Shown here piece after piece: positions 16,471 through 25,127 of a stretch of 64,000 bases of DNA. Each line of letters starts with the position of its first letter. The first letter of the stretch is position 1. Made by a program: the position numbers and the translations under genes. The notes under the pieces were generated by a model, which was not told the origin of the DNA, searched no databases, and saw nothing but the letters and a program-made list of their open reading frames with translations. Origin of the DNA: Guptibacillus hwajinpoensis (GTDB lineage Bacteria > Bacillota > Bacilli > Bacillales > Guptibacillaceae); NCBI RefSeq assembly GCF_020171785.1, contig NZ_JAIVAE010000016.1:18691-82690 (forward strand), given 5' to 3'.

Positions 16471-17703
16471 TCATTGAACACTTTCTTTTGTTTTAGGTAC
16501 ACTGTCTCCAGGCTCGAGTGTTACTACATCACCTTGAATCGTATTCGGATATTTAATTCCTGCTCCTGTATTTAGAACGACTACGCGATCATCATCGTTA
16601 ATCCACTCTTGTTCTCGAAGCTGGCGAGCCGCTGCGAACGCAGCCGCACCTTCAGGACACACATACGCACCTTCCATAGAAGAAACAGCTCTCAATTCAG
16701 TCATGATGCTCTCTTCGCTCACCGAAATTGCACAACCATTTGTTTCTCGGATTCCTTCAAGAATCAAAAAGTCACCAAGGGCTTTCGCGACATTGATTCC
16801 AAATGCGATCGTTGAGGCATCCTTCCACGGCTCTGCATGAGTCTTTCCTTCCTCCCACGCTTTCACGATCGGCGCACATCCTTCAGACTGAACCGCAACA
16901 AGTCGCGGCATCTTATCAGCGTCTATCCATCCAAGCTCTTGTAACTCTCGAAGGGCTTTGTAAATGCCAATCAAGCCCACGCCGCCCCCAGTTGGGTAGA
17001 GGATGACATCTGGAACTTCCCAATTAAACTGTTCCGCAATTTCGAGTCCCATCGTTTTCTTTCCTTCGATCCGGTACGGTTCCTTCAGGGTTGACGCATC
17101 AAACATTCCTTCGTCCTTAACAGCTCTAGCAACAATTTGGCCAGCATCGCCAATCAAGCCATTCACAAGAAAAAGGTTCGCACCCGCTGCCATACATTCT
17201 TTTCTCGTAATCTCAGGGGCATCAACTGGCATTACAATCGTTGATTTAATACCAGCTCTGGAGCTATAAAGAGACCAGGCAGCTCCCGCGTTTCCATTTG
17301 TCGGCATCGCAAGCTCTGTCACACCAAGCTCCTTTGCTTTTGAAACACCAACTGCTGCTCCTCTTGATTTAAACGAGCCAGATGGAATGAGACCTTCATC
17401 TTTCATATACAGATTCGGAATCTTCATATCATGACCGATTTTCTCCATCTTCACAATCGGTGTCATGCCTTCTCCTAATGACACGACATTTTCTTCGCTC
17501 TCTACTGGAAGGATCTCATGATATCTCCATAGATCAGCACTTCTACCATTTAGATTTTCTGGTCGAAAGACTTCCTTGAGCTCGTCCATCTTATAGGAAA
17601 CAAGGAGAGGTGATCCACATTCACATAATTGGTTCTGATTCTTCGTGCTATACATTTTTTCGCATTTCGGACAGTACAAATGTGAGACGTAACTGTATGT
17701 CAT
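16471..17703 (-). CDS. Threonine-synthase-like PLP-dependent enzyme
   Basis: A 410-aa fold-type II PLP enzyme. It opens with a zinc ribbon (YCPKCEKMYS, LCECGSPLL), then VVSLGEGMTPIV. The cofactor lysine is in SGSFKSRG, the substrate loop is PTNGNAGAAW, and the phosphate loop is PTGGGVGLIG. GAGGAGG precedes the ATG. It could be a true threonine synthase, but the neighbourhood (permease, RidA, YheO-type regulator) points to a degradative lyase that releases an enamine for RidA. Homoserine dehydrogenase and kinase genes are not present. Family is secure; reaction is inferred. Confidence 0.82.
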   Translation of the reverse strand: MTYSYVSHLYCPKCEKMYSTKNQNQLCECGSPLLVSYKMDELKEVFRPENLNGRSADLWRYHEILPVESEENVVSLGEGMTPIVKMEKIGHDMKIPNLYMKDEGLIPSGSFKSRGAAVGVSKAKELGVTELAMPTNGNAGAAWSLYSSRAGIKSTIVMPVDAPEITRKECMAAGANLFLVNGLIGDAGQIVARAVKDEGMFDASTLKEPYRIEGKKTMGLEIAEQFNWEVPDVILYPTGGGVGLIGIYKALRELQELGWIDADKMPRLVAVQSEGCAPIVKAWEEGKTHAEPWKDASTIAFGINVAKALGDFLILEGIRETNGCAISVSEESIMTELRAVSSMEGAYVCPEGAAAFAAARQLREQEWINDDDRVVVLNTGAGIKYPNTIQGDVVTLEPGDSVPKTKESVQ

Positions 17704-17737
17704 CTATAAAACCTCCTCATATTTTTAAAGAAATTTC

Positions 17738-18112
17738 TTACCTCATTGCAATCGATTCAATTTCAATCAAAGCGCCTTTTGGTAGCTCATTCACGCCTAC
17801 CATCGCTCTGGCTGGCTGTGATTCGTTGAAGTAGCTCGAATAAATCTCGTTAATAATATCGTAATTTTTTAATGACGTTACATAAATCGTGTTCTTTACA
17901 ACGTCGGATGTTTCAAGCCCTGAAGCATGGAGGATAGCTTGAATATTTTGGAGTACCTGCTTCGTTTGGTTTTCAATGCCCTCTACTAGTTCTTTCGTTT
18001 CAGGATGAAGCGGGATCTGACCTGAAATGAAAAGGGTACCCTCTTTCTCAACTGCCTGTGAATATGCCCCAATAGCTGCAGGTGCTTTTTCTGTTTGGAT
18101 TGTTTTTACCAT
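17738..18112 (-). CDS. RidA-family enamine/imine deaminase
   Basis: A 124-aa YjgF/YER057c/UK114 protein. The motifs are SGQIPLHPETKELV, YVTSLKNYDIINEIY, and NESQPARAMVGVNELPKGALIEIE, which carries the catalytic arginine of RidA (QPARA). AAGGAG precedes the ATG. It hydrolyses reactive 2-aminoacrylate-type enamines released by PLP enzymes. Its place directly upstream of a PLP lyase-like gene fits that role. Confidence 0.9.
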   Translation of the reverse strand: MVKTIQTEKAPAAIGAYSQAVEKEGTLFISGQIPLHPETKELVEGIENQTKQVLQNIQAILHASGLETSDVVKNTIYVTSLKNYDIINEIYSSYFNESQPARAMVGVNELPKGALIEIESIAMR

Positions 18113-18125
18113 GTTAATCAGCTCC

Positions 18126-18791
18126 TTAAAGAGTATTTAAACTAGATTCTGTACGGATCTTCTGAAGATAGTTATAAATTGTAAACTTTGATACACCCAG
18201 AACATTTGCCAAATATTCCGGTGACCCTTTAATAAGAAAGGCACCCTTTTGTTCCAGTTCTCGTATCACTTCAATCTTCTCGTCCATTTCAAGAGAGGCA
18301 GGTGTATTATGGAAGCGTTGAAATGCTTGCTGCGTCATATCTTCAATAACGTCCTGAACCGTTGTATGAAAATTCTCTTGATGCGCTTTTTCATCATTAA
18401 ACTTAGTAAACTCCTGAATTTCGTTTCCAATCCTCATAAGAAAGCTAACATCGATGTTCACGCATAGCGCTCCTATAACAGCATTTTGCTCATCCCTAAG
18501 AAACACTGTAGAAGATTTCATCACGATTCCTTTCTTCGATACTGTTTTGTAGTTCGCAAAGTCCTTAACTTCATCCCCTGCTCTCTGAAGCTCTTGAAGC
18601 ACCAGATCGGTTATAGGAGAACCAACTTCGCGTTCCGTTATCGTACCTGAAAGGTGAATAAGCGATTGTTCTAAATTGCTAAAATCATGCACAGCAACCT
18701 CACACCTAGGTCCAATCATCTTAACCAAAATTTCTGCCGTACGAATGGCTTGATTAAAAATCGTCTCATTGTTGCGTTCTATTAGAATCAC
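18126..18791 (-). CDS. YheO-like PAS/HTH transcriptional regulator
   Basis: About 221 aa. The N-terminal two-thirds is a YheO-type PAS domain (IGPRCEVAVHDFSNLEQSLI, then NYKTVSKKGIVMKSSTVFLRD). The C-terminal 60 residues hold a helix-turn-helix ending VLGVSKFTIYNYLQKIR. Such proteins commonly sit next to RidA and amino-acid catabolic genes and control them by sensing a ligand. The start is uncertain: GTG 18791 overlaps GGGAGGTGAT, leaving little room for a binding site. It heads the leftward operon to 13623. Confidence 0.78.
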   Translation of the reverse strand: MILIERNNETIFNQAIRTAEILVKMIGPRCEVAVHDFSNLEQSLIHLSGTITEREVGSPITDLVLQELQRAGDEVKDFANYKTVSKKGIVMKSSTVFLRDEQNAVIGALCVNIDVSFLMRIGNEIQEFTKFNDEKAHQENFHTTVQDVIEDMTQQAFQRFHNTPASLEMDEKIEVIRELEQKGAFLIKGSPEYLANVLGVSKFTIYNYLQKIRTESSLNTL

Positions 18792-19157
18792 CTCCCATCA
18801 AACGAAAATGGATTTAAACGACTATGTGCTTTTGTTTAAATTTTCTGAACCATTTCACAACTCAGTATAGCAGTTCGTTTTTTGTAATTACAACAATTTT
18901 TTAATAATTAAAATTTTTTGTAAGTAAATCTCACATACTCTTTCATCCATTCAAGCCTTGATCTTAAAGCACTTTGTCGACTTTTCTTACTTCAAAACTT
19001 TTTTTATGATAAATGTTGAGGGGTTGACTTATTAAAAATGTTAATGTCTAATTCATCTATTTATTAATTTATCCAATAAATACTATCGAACAATCAGTGA
19101 AGTAAATCCCCTCTCCTATGATACGGTTATGGCAAATGTTGAAAGAGGAGGAGTGCC
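18792..19157. other. Divergent intergenic region (regulatory)
   Basis: 366 bases without a gene lie between the leftward catabolic operon and the rightward exporter gene. The stretch 18880-18925 is very AT-rich with T- and A-runs, as is 19000-19080. Promoters for both sides are expected here. I could not place -35/-10 boxes with confidence. Confidence 0.5.
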
Positions 19158-20213
19158 ATGCAACCGGAAAAAATACGAAACGATGTTTACGACGAACATG
19201 ACGAACCCACTCAAAAGAAAGCAAGCACAGGCTATACAAAAGGAATCTTATTAACATTGACACTAGCCATTGTGGCAGGTCAGATCGCAACCTTGCCTTT
19301 CTTCTCGATACTTGGGATTATGATTCTCGCCATTCTATTGGGAGCCGTTTGGGGAAACACTGTTTCCGTTTCCCCTGAGACAAACCTTGGCATTAAATTC
19401 AGCTCAAAGGTGTTGCTCCGGGCTGGAATTATCCTGCTAGGTTTCAGGCTGAACTTACAAGAAATTCTCGCATCTGGTTTCTCCATTCTTTTAACAGACG
19501 TAATTGTCATTCTGTTTACGATGCTATTCATCATGTTCCTTGCAAGAGCATTCAACATCGATCGTAAGCTTGGCACACTACTCGCTGCCGGAACCGCCAT
19601 TTGCGGTGCGGCTGCAATCGTGGCGCTTGCGCCTATTGTGAAGAGTAAAGAACAGCATACAGCAATCGCCGTTTCCTGTATCGCCGTTCTTGGTACGGTC
19701 GGTGCCATTCTTTACATTTTTCTTTTTCCTGTACTACCTATTACGGAACAGGAATATGGTTTCCTCGTTGGTGCAACCCTTCATGAGCTCGCTCACGTAG
19801 TCGCGGCCGGGGTACCAGGTGGAGAAATCAGTGGAGATTCAGCTATTCTCGTTAAACTAGGACGAGTGCTACTGTTAATTCCTGTCGCATTAATCGTGAG
19901 CTTCTTGTACAACGGGAAGAAAAACAAAGGAATACGCGATATGAAGAGCCTTCCGATTCCATGGTTCATCTTCGGCTTTTTAGGTATTAGCTTCTTTAAC
20001 ACCCTCGTCTCAATCCCTGAAAACATTACTAATATGCTCTTAATTGCGAGTACGTACTTGCTGGCGATGGGAATGGCAGGTTTAGGGCTGAACATCAAAT
20101 GGGCAGACTTCGTAAAGGTTGGCTTTAAGCCAGTTGTAACAGCGGTAATTGGTTTTATAGGTCTTCTTGCAACCACCCCCTTACTTCTCTTCCTCTATAG
20201 ACTTTTCTCTTAA
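19158..20213 (+). CDS. UPF0324/YeiH-family membrane protein (putative sulfate exporter family)
   Basis: A 351-aa polytopic protein with about 10 membrane segments. Family signatures are LRAGIILLGFRLNLQEI, AAGTAICGAAAIVALAP and GATLHELAHVVAAG. GAGGAGGAG precedes the ATG. Members are named putative sulfate exporters; transport has been demonstrated for few of them. The gene is followed by a LysR regulator, the usual pairing for this family. It could relate to sulfonate or sulfite metabolism, which would fit a HisD-like sulfodiol dehydrogenase 4 kb away, but that link is only a suggestion. Confidence 0.82.
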   Translation: MQPEKIRNDVYDEHDEPTQKKASTGYTKGILLTLTLAIVAGQIATLPFFSILGIMILAILLGAVWGNTVSVSPETNLGIKFSSKVLLRAGIILLGFRLNLQEILASGFSILLTDVIVILFTMLFIMFLARAFNIDRKLGTLLAAGTAICGAAAIVALAPIVKSKEQHTAIAVSCIAVLGTVGAILYIFLFPVLPITEQEYGFLVGATLHELAHVVAAGVPGGEISGDSAILVKLGRVLLLIPVALIVSFLYNGKKNKGIRDMKSLPIPWFIFGFLGISFFNTLVSIPENITNMLLIASTYLLAMGMAGLGLNIKWADFVKVGFKPVVTAVIGFIGLLATTPLLLFLYRLFS

Positions 20214-20250
20214 GGAAAGGTAGGGTAGGAGGAAAGACATTACGGAATGG

Positions 20251-21144
20251 ATGAGGGTTATGAATCTCGATTATTTGAAGGTGTTTTACGTCGCGGCCAA
20301 CAACAAAAACTTTTCTCAAACAGCCAAGGATCTTCATATCTCCCAATCGAGCGTCAGTCTACAGATTAAGCAGCTTGAAAACAAATGGGGATCTAAACTC
20401 TTTGAGCGAACAACGAAAAAAATCTCATTAACTCCTGCAGGGGAAATTCTGTATGACAAAGTAGGGAAATTCATCTCGTTAATGAATGAAACGCAGAATG
20501 AACTAGACGCGTTAAAAGGCATCGTTCACGGCGATTTGAAAGTTGGCGCAAGCTTAACGATCGGCGAGCATATCCTACCCTTTTTACTTGCCGGCTTCTC
20601 AAAGCGATACCCAAATGTGAGCATGAATTTGACCGTATACAATTCAGAGCAAATCGTGGAGAAGCTCTTCAATCATGAAATTAATGTTGGATTTATTGAA
20701 TCGATGCTTTCCTATCCGACTCTCACACAGATTCCATTTGCGGAAGACGAGCTCATCATCATTGCTTCCGCTCAGGGAGACGTCGCTCCACATAGCTCTA
20801 TCCTTACGATCGAGCAACTCTTACATCTTCCGTTCATCATTCGTGAAAAAGGATCGGGAACAAGACAGGTGATGGAGGACACATTGCGAAGGCGTGGAGT
20901 CGACCCCTCCCAATTAAATATCATTCTTGAGCTTGAGCACACAGAAGCAATCAAATCTTCTGTTGAAGCAGGCCTAGGCATCTCAATCATTTCGAAATCC
21001 GCGGTAAAAAAAGAACTTGAGCTTAAAACTTTGAAGAAGCTTCAGATTGATGGTATGTCCCTCCACAGGAAGTTCTATATCATTTACCATGAGGAAGCAC
21101 TAAAACAGACGAGTAAAAAGTTAATCGATTTTGTGTTGGAATAG
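20251..21144 (+). CDS. LysR-family regulator, CysL/YwfK-like
   Basis: About 297 aa. The N-terminal HTH reads VFYVAANNKNFSQTAKDL and ISQSSVSLQIKQLENKWGSK; the effector domain follows with GDLKVGASLTIGEHILP and EAGLGISIISKSAV. The start may be ATG 20251 or ATG 20260; neither has a strong ribosome binding site. It lies 37 bases after the UPF0324 gene in the same direction and probably regulates it. A terminator follows. Confidence 0.85.
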   Translation: MRVMNLDYLKVFYVAANNKNFSQTAKDLHISQSSVSLQIKQLENKWGSKLFERTTKKISLTPAGEILYDKVGKFISLMNETQNELDALKGIVHGDLKVGASLTIGEHILPFLLAGFSKRYPNVSMNLTVYNSEQIVEKLFNHEINVGFIESMLSYPTLTQIPFAEDELIIIASAQGDVAPHSSILTIEQLLHLPFIIREKGSGTRQVMEDTLRRRGVDPSQLNIILELEHTEAIKSSVEAGLGISIISKSAVKKELELKTLKKLQIDGMSLHRKFYIIYHEEALKQTSKKLIDFVLE

Positions 21145-21163
21145 AAATCTAAAAGAAAAAATG

Positions 21164-21204
21164 AAAAGACCTGGAGTCAAATTCACGCCTCCAGGTCTTT
21201 TTTA
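21164..21204 (+). terminator. Terminator after the LysR gene
   Basis: AAAAGACCTGGAG (21164-21176) pairs with CTCCAGGTCTTTT (21189-21201) and is followed by more T. It is a perfect 13-bp stem with a 12-base loop. Confidence 0.85.
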
Positions 21205-21328
21205 TAACTATTTCATTTAAAACTTACTTCATATTAAGGTCGTTAATTCAAATCTAGTAAACAACCTTAATAGTTAAGCCGTTCCATTCTCCGATAACTC
21301 TTTCCATTTGAACTTCTCCCACATTTTC

Positions 21329-22144
21329 CTATGAAATAAAGCCTCCGGACACGTCTTTGACATTGTGCACAACAATAAACGCATTCGGGTCTGTTTCTTT
21401 AATGACTCGTTTCAATTTAAGCTGCCGATGAGAATGCACGACGATATAGAGTACCTTCCGCTGTTCTTTAGAATATTCTCCAGTACCGTAAAAAACGGTA
21501 GCGCTTGAAGCCAATTCCGTTGTTATACGCTTAGATATCTCTTCAGTATATGGAGAAATAATGTTAATCGCTTTTTTGGAATCAAACCCTCCTAGTACGA
21601 AATCTGTCACAATTTTACCAACGTAAAGAGTAATTAAAGTGTACATCGTATAAGTCGGTCCGATAATAAAAACTCCCATAATAACGATTAGTACATCAAT
21701 CGCAAACGTTACCCCCGTTAAATGCCATCCAAGTTGATGGTTTAACATTCTTGCAATGATAGAGCTTCCCCCAATTGAACTGCCTGCTTGATAAATAAAA
21801 CCAAATCCGATTCCAGTAATGACCCCAGCAAAGATAGCCGCAAGCAAAGGATCTTCTATAGGTTTCGCATACAAACCTTCTAACCCCCATAAAAACAAAG
21901 AAAAAACAGCTACATTATAAACCGTTTTTAATACGATAGGTCGCGGTAGGTACCTTACACCGACTGCTAAAAGCACGACGAATATAATCGGTGTGGAAAC
22001 CCCGGGAGAAATGTTCAAGCTGTAATAAATCAGTAAGGCTATCCCTACGATTCCTCCTTCAGCAATGGAGTTGGGCATCGCCAGCTGCGTAACAGCTAGC
22101 GCAAATAGAAGAGAGCCGATCGTCATATAAAAGATATTTTTCAT
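21329..22144 (-). CDS. YitT-family membrane protein with DUF2179 domain
   Basis: A 271-aa protein with five or six membrane helices in the first 190 residues, including AMPNSIAEGGIVGIALLIYY and YQAGSSIGGSSIIARMLNH. A cytoplasmic C-terminal DUF2179 domain follows (YIVVHSHRQLKLKRVIKETD, PNAFIVVHNVKDVSGGFIS). This is the YitT/YqfU family common in Bacilli, whose role is unknown. Single leftward gene, with no operon partner. Confidence 0.88.
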   Translation of the reverse strand: MKNIFYMTIGSLLFALAVTQLAMPNSIAEGGIVGIALLIYYSLNISPGVSTPIIFVVLLAVGVRYLPRPIVLKTVYNVAVFSLFLWGLEGLYAKPIEDPLLAAIFAGVITGIGFGFIYQAGSSIGGSSIIARMLNHQLGWHLTGVTFAIDVLIVIMGVFIIGPTYTMYTLITLYVGKIVTDFVLGGFDSKKAINIISPYTEEISKRITTELASSATVFYGTGEYSKEQRKVLYIVVHSHRQLKLKRVIKETDPNAFIVVHNVKDVSGGFIS

Positions 22145-22497
22145 TTTTTCCTCCCAGCATCCTTTTTATCACTTTAAAACTTCACAGAGCAACCTGTTTA
22201 TCTTACATACACTCTACCATTTGATGTTAAACTCTTTTTTTACAAAAAAAGTTAAGAATCGCAGGAAGAATCGCAGGGACGGTTCTACTGATTCGACATA
22301 CAAAAAACAGAAGTGTTATGAGACGAATCGTCGGGACGGTTCTGTTGATTCAAGTTTGTGCTTAAAAAAATGCCCCACCTGGCACTACATGCCCAGGCAA
22401 GGCATTTCCCTTTATAATTCCGTAAAATTTCCCCATGTCATTTAAGAAGACAAATTAAGTTAAGGATTAACATGATTTGTCTTTTTCAACTACTGAT
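22145..22497. repeat. Intergenic region with two left-end repeats and a hairpin
   Basis: No gene was seen. Two copies of GGGACGGTTCT lie at 22276-22286 and 22333-22343, in the same direction. They are followed by AAATGCC (22368-22374) pairing with GGCATTT (22401-22407), with an inner CCTGG/CCAGG stem. A matching AGAACCGTCC end is at 22503-22512, inside the terminal repeat of the insertion sequence. Confidence 0.6.
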
Positions 22498-24073
22498 TCA
22501 CTAGAACCGTCCGAGACCAGTGAAAAACTAACGTTTTTTTCTTAGACTTAATAGCTAACCCTAAATAAAGAGTATAATAGAAGCTTTTCAACCAAATATA
22601 CATGAAAAAAGAGGACGCCGCAGCGATCCTCTTTATGTTTACCGCGACGGCGGCTAATTTTGATTGAATGGATGCACTTAATAGACCATACCCCCTGGTT
22701 CGAGATAGGCCATGAAATCGTTTGAGCTCCGCATTCTTTCCTTCTATAGAAGCTCGCTTTTTATATTTTTCTTTAAACGCTTCGGACTTTTGGTGTTGAG
22801 ATATTTCATAAAATTCAGCTGTGTTAACCCCTACCACCAGTAATCTCCTTGCCCTTTTCTTTGCACATTCGTCATGAAGTGGGCAGGCTTTACATTGCTT
22901 CAATCCAAAGTAATATTTATATCCTTCTCTGCCACCATCTTTCCCTTTTGTCCTAAAGTATTTCTTTTTTTCGGTGATGTTTCCTTGGCTACACTGCCAT
23001 TCATCAGCGTCTTTATTATAGGTGAATTGACTTTCGTCAAGTCGGTATACAAGAGAGCTTACGGGTATATAAGGGTGCGCTTTTAAGGATTTTATATCAT
23101 CTAGTATAGATTTTCTGAAACAAGCTTTATCCCCATACACTTCCGTGATGGTCATGTTTGATCTTAAAGTTTGAGCTAACATTTCTTTGGCATAACTACC
23201 ATCTGTGTAAGCACCATCCGATGTGCGTACGGACGTAATTATCCGTTCTTTTGTTGTCATCACAAACTCAGTTTTGTATCCATAAAAGTCCTGCGTCCTA
23301 CTTTTTCTGCCGACTCTCGCATCTTCGTCAATAAGGGATCGAATGCCTTTCTGGTTGATAAACTTGGGATCCGCTAGGATCTTCTGAGCTTTTTGTATTG
23401 ATTCCTTCGTGTTTTGATTGTGATTTGATGCTTGTTTCTCTACTTGATTCATTACGTTCAATAAGTAATCTTTCATCACAGCCTTCGCTTCTCGGTGATC
23501 CGCAATCTCCTGATAATCTGGAACCTCTGGTAAGTTTTCAAGTGATTGCCCCGTTTCTCGTTCATAGGTATGAATGATATTCCGAGCCAGATGTTTCATC
23601 AATCGCTCAGGTGTTTTCTTCTTAGTATTCGCTTCGATATGGGTAGCGTCAATACTGACACTTTTTCCTTGGAGAATCCCTTGTTCTACACATTGTCTCG
23701 CCATTTCAGTCATCATTTCATCAAGAGTATTTTCTCCAAGTCGCTGCGTTCGAAACTTGGACAGAAGACTTTTGTCTGGCAGGGAATCTTCTGGATTGAG
23801 ACCGAGAAAGTACATAAACGCGAGGTTCAGTTCAGCTTCTGCCTTCATTTGTTCATCGGAATAATTATATAAATGTTGTAAAAATAAAAGTTTACACATT
23901 AACTCTGGTTCTTTGGCAGGACGGCCAAAACGCTCGGAGTAACTGTCTTTCAAAAGATCGTTAATGAAAGAAAAATCAATAACGGTCGTTATCTTCTTAA
24001 GGATATGATTTTCCGGAATTTTATCGTATAATACAGAGTGAAAACTTGATTGCTTTGACTGTAATCGAAGCAC
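22490..24073 (-). CDS. IS1182-family (DDE) transposase
   Basis: A 527-aa transposase. The N-terminal part (ERFGRPAKEPELMCKLLFLQ and YFLGLNPEDSLPDKSLLSKF) is typical of IS1182/IS5-like enzymes. The first catalytic Asp is in SIDATHIEANTKKK and a second in VYGDKACF. The C-terminal part holds KRASIEGKNAELKRFHGLSR with the catalytic Glu. The frame reads through the left terminal inverted repeat and ends 6 bases outside it (TAG 22490-22492), so its last few residues depend on the insertion site. It appears intact. Confidence 0.9.
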   Translation of the reverse strand: MLRLQSKQSSFHSVLYDKIPENHILKKITTVIDFSFINDLLKDSYSERFGRPAKEPELMCKLLFLQHLYNYSDEQMKAEAELNLAFMYFLGLNPEDSLPDKSLLSKFRTQRLGENTLDEMMTEMARQCVEQGILQGKSVSIDATHIEANTKKKTPERLMKHLARNIIHTYERETGQSLENLPEVPDYQEIADHREAKAVMKDYLLNVMNQVEKQASNHNQNTKESIQKAQKILADPKFINQKGIRSLIDEDARVGRKSRTQDFYGYKTEFVMTTKERIITSVRTSDGAYTDGSYAKEMLAQTLRSNMTITEVYGDKACFRKSILDDIKSLKAHPYIPVSSLVYRLDESQFTYNKDADEWQCSQGNITEKKKYFRTKGKDGGREGYKYYFGLKQCKACPLHDECAKKRARRLLVVGVNTAEFYEISQHQKSEAFKEKYKKRASIEGKNAELKRFHGLSRTRGYGLLSASIQSKLAAVAVNIKRIAAASSFFMYIWLKSFYYTLYLGLAIKSKKKTLVFHWSRTVLVNQ

Positions 24074-24211
24074 AAGTAAAACCCCCTAATGGTCGGTATT
24101 TGGTCGTACCCATTATACCATTCAGGGGGTTTTTTCATGGAGAATTTTAAATTTTACTCACCGCTCTGGTCTTAATCCGACTTTTTCACTGGTCTCGGAC
24201 GGTTCTAGTGA
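22498..24211 (-). mobile_element. IS1182-family insertion sequence
   Basis: Perfect 30-bp inverted repeats lie at 22498-22527 and 24182-24211, giving a 1714-bp unit around one transposase. The outer part of each repeat contains the dispersed motif AGAACCGTCC, so the true IS ends may be a few bases further in (GAGACCAGTGAAAAA). In that case the element would have inserted in the centre of a palindromic repeat. IS1182-type elements are known to favour palindromic targets. No clear target duplication was seen. Confidence 0.8.
24078..24135. terminator. Bidirectional terminator inside the IS, upstream of the transposase
   Basis: AAAACCCCCT with ATGGT (24078-24093) pairs with ACCAT and AGGGGGTTTT (24117-24133), with T runs on both strands. 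It lies between the right IS end and the transposase start and would block outside transcripts from entering the gene. Confidence 0.7.
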
Positions 24212-24264
24212 TTTCAGACCATACAAAAAGGAGCGTTAATCAATTTAATAATTGACGCTCCTTT
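24197..24264. repeat. Half of a dispersed element with hairpin
   Basis: GGACGGTTCT (24197-24206, shared with the IS end) is followed by a 14-bp hairpin: 24227-24240 pairs with 24251-24264 with one wobble pair. The right AGAACCGTCC end is missing. Confidence 0.6.
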
Positions 24265-24322
24265 ACAATATTTCTCAAAATCATCGATGCTCTTATAGCA
24301 GGTTGTGCAATGCTTTCGAAAA

Positions 24323-24866
24323 CTACTGAATTGGTCCCATCAATTCAGTAATAACTAGAATGTGCTCCTTCAATTTAACTTTTTTTAGATTCTCTACTTT
24401 TTCTGATCCACCTAATCCTAGTAGAGGTGTATAACCAAAGCACTCGTCATACTCTGGTTTTTTATCTTTTTCTATCGCTTCTGGATAGGGTAGCCACATT
24501 AATTCATCCGTCATAAAATCATTTTCTTTTAAGTCCTCAAAAAAAAATTCAAATCCGGATGAAACTACATGAACATACCCTTTCCTATAAATTAATAAAT
24601 TTATATACTTATCTTTTTCCCATACAATAATATCCCCTATTGAGGTTGTGAAAATAGGAATCGCCTGCTCATATCTTGAATAACTTTTCTCTAAAATATC
24701 TAGATAGTCTTCTGGATTAATTACTTTTAAAAAACCATTTACAAGAGTACCAAAACCATATTTTCCCCATATTTCTATACTTTAAAATAATATCTTTATT
24801 GACTGTTTCATTTTTTATGAAATCGCTAAATACCTTGTCCAAATAGGATGCCTCATTTAATTACTC
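24323..24866 (-). pseudogene. Frameshifted GAD-like/DUF1851 (Tdi1-type) immunity protein
   Basis: Read leftward from about 24866, one frame gives YLDKVFSDFIKNETVNKDII. A single-base shift near 24775-24785 then leads into EIWGKYGFGTLVNGFLKVIN. The frame stays open to TAG 24323, ending ECFGYTPLLGLGGSEKVENL and KLKEHILVITELMG. The first part is GAD-like and the last part is the DUF1851 C-terminal domain, as in T6SS immunity protein Tdi1 and related toxin-immunity proteins. There is no start codon with a binding site, and the upstream side abuts a repeat. A remnant immunity gene from a lost toxin cassette, unless the shift is a sequencing error. Confidence 0.65.
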
Positions 24867-24965
24867 TGTTAATTTTGAGCGAGGGGATGGACAGGTACCT
24901 AGTCTCAATAATAAGTTAGTATGCATTTTCTTCTGTTGATACTTACAATGGGACTGCAAAAGTAG

Positions 24966-25002
24966 TAATAGAGCCACTATCATTTTGATAGTGGCTCTAT
25001 TA
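24966..25002. terminator. Perfect 16-bp hairpin
   Basis: 24966-24981 pairs completely with 24987-25002 (TAATAGAGCCACTATC and its complement) around a 5-base loop. There is no T run, so it may be a structural repeat rather than a terminator. Confidence 0.4.
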
Positions 25003-25031
25003 TGGCATAAGCGGAGCATTTTGTTTTAAGT

Positions 25032-25108
25032 GGAGCGAAAAGATAACATAGGTCGGTTTATTCCTCCTATGTCTTCTCTTTAGTAGGACGAGTACCTTTC
25101 CCACGGCT
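25032..25108. repeat. About 77-bp dispersed repeat, copy 1 of 3
   Basis: It runs from GGAGCGAAAAGATAACATA to a GTACCTTTCCCACGGCT end. Related copies are at about 29372-29452 and 29636-29714. All are next to toxin cassette ends. The right part resembles GGGACGAGGTACCTGTCCC, an imperfect palindrome. Confidence 0.65.
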
Positions 25109-25127
25109 CTTTTTCGCGAATGAGTTA

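Noticed and set aside
16471..17703. Biosynthetic threonine synthase thrC of a threonine operon
   Set aside because: No hom or thrB neighbours; it sits with RidA, a permease and a YheO-type regulator. Left as threonine-synthase-like.
22498..24211. Composite transposon carrying the toxin array
   Set aside because: Only one IS1182-like copy is present and the array has its own repeat boundaries. No second IS flanks it in this window.
24966..25002. Riboswitch or small RNA
   Set aside because: A perfect simple hairpin without T run or conserved riboswitch core; kept only as a hairpin.
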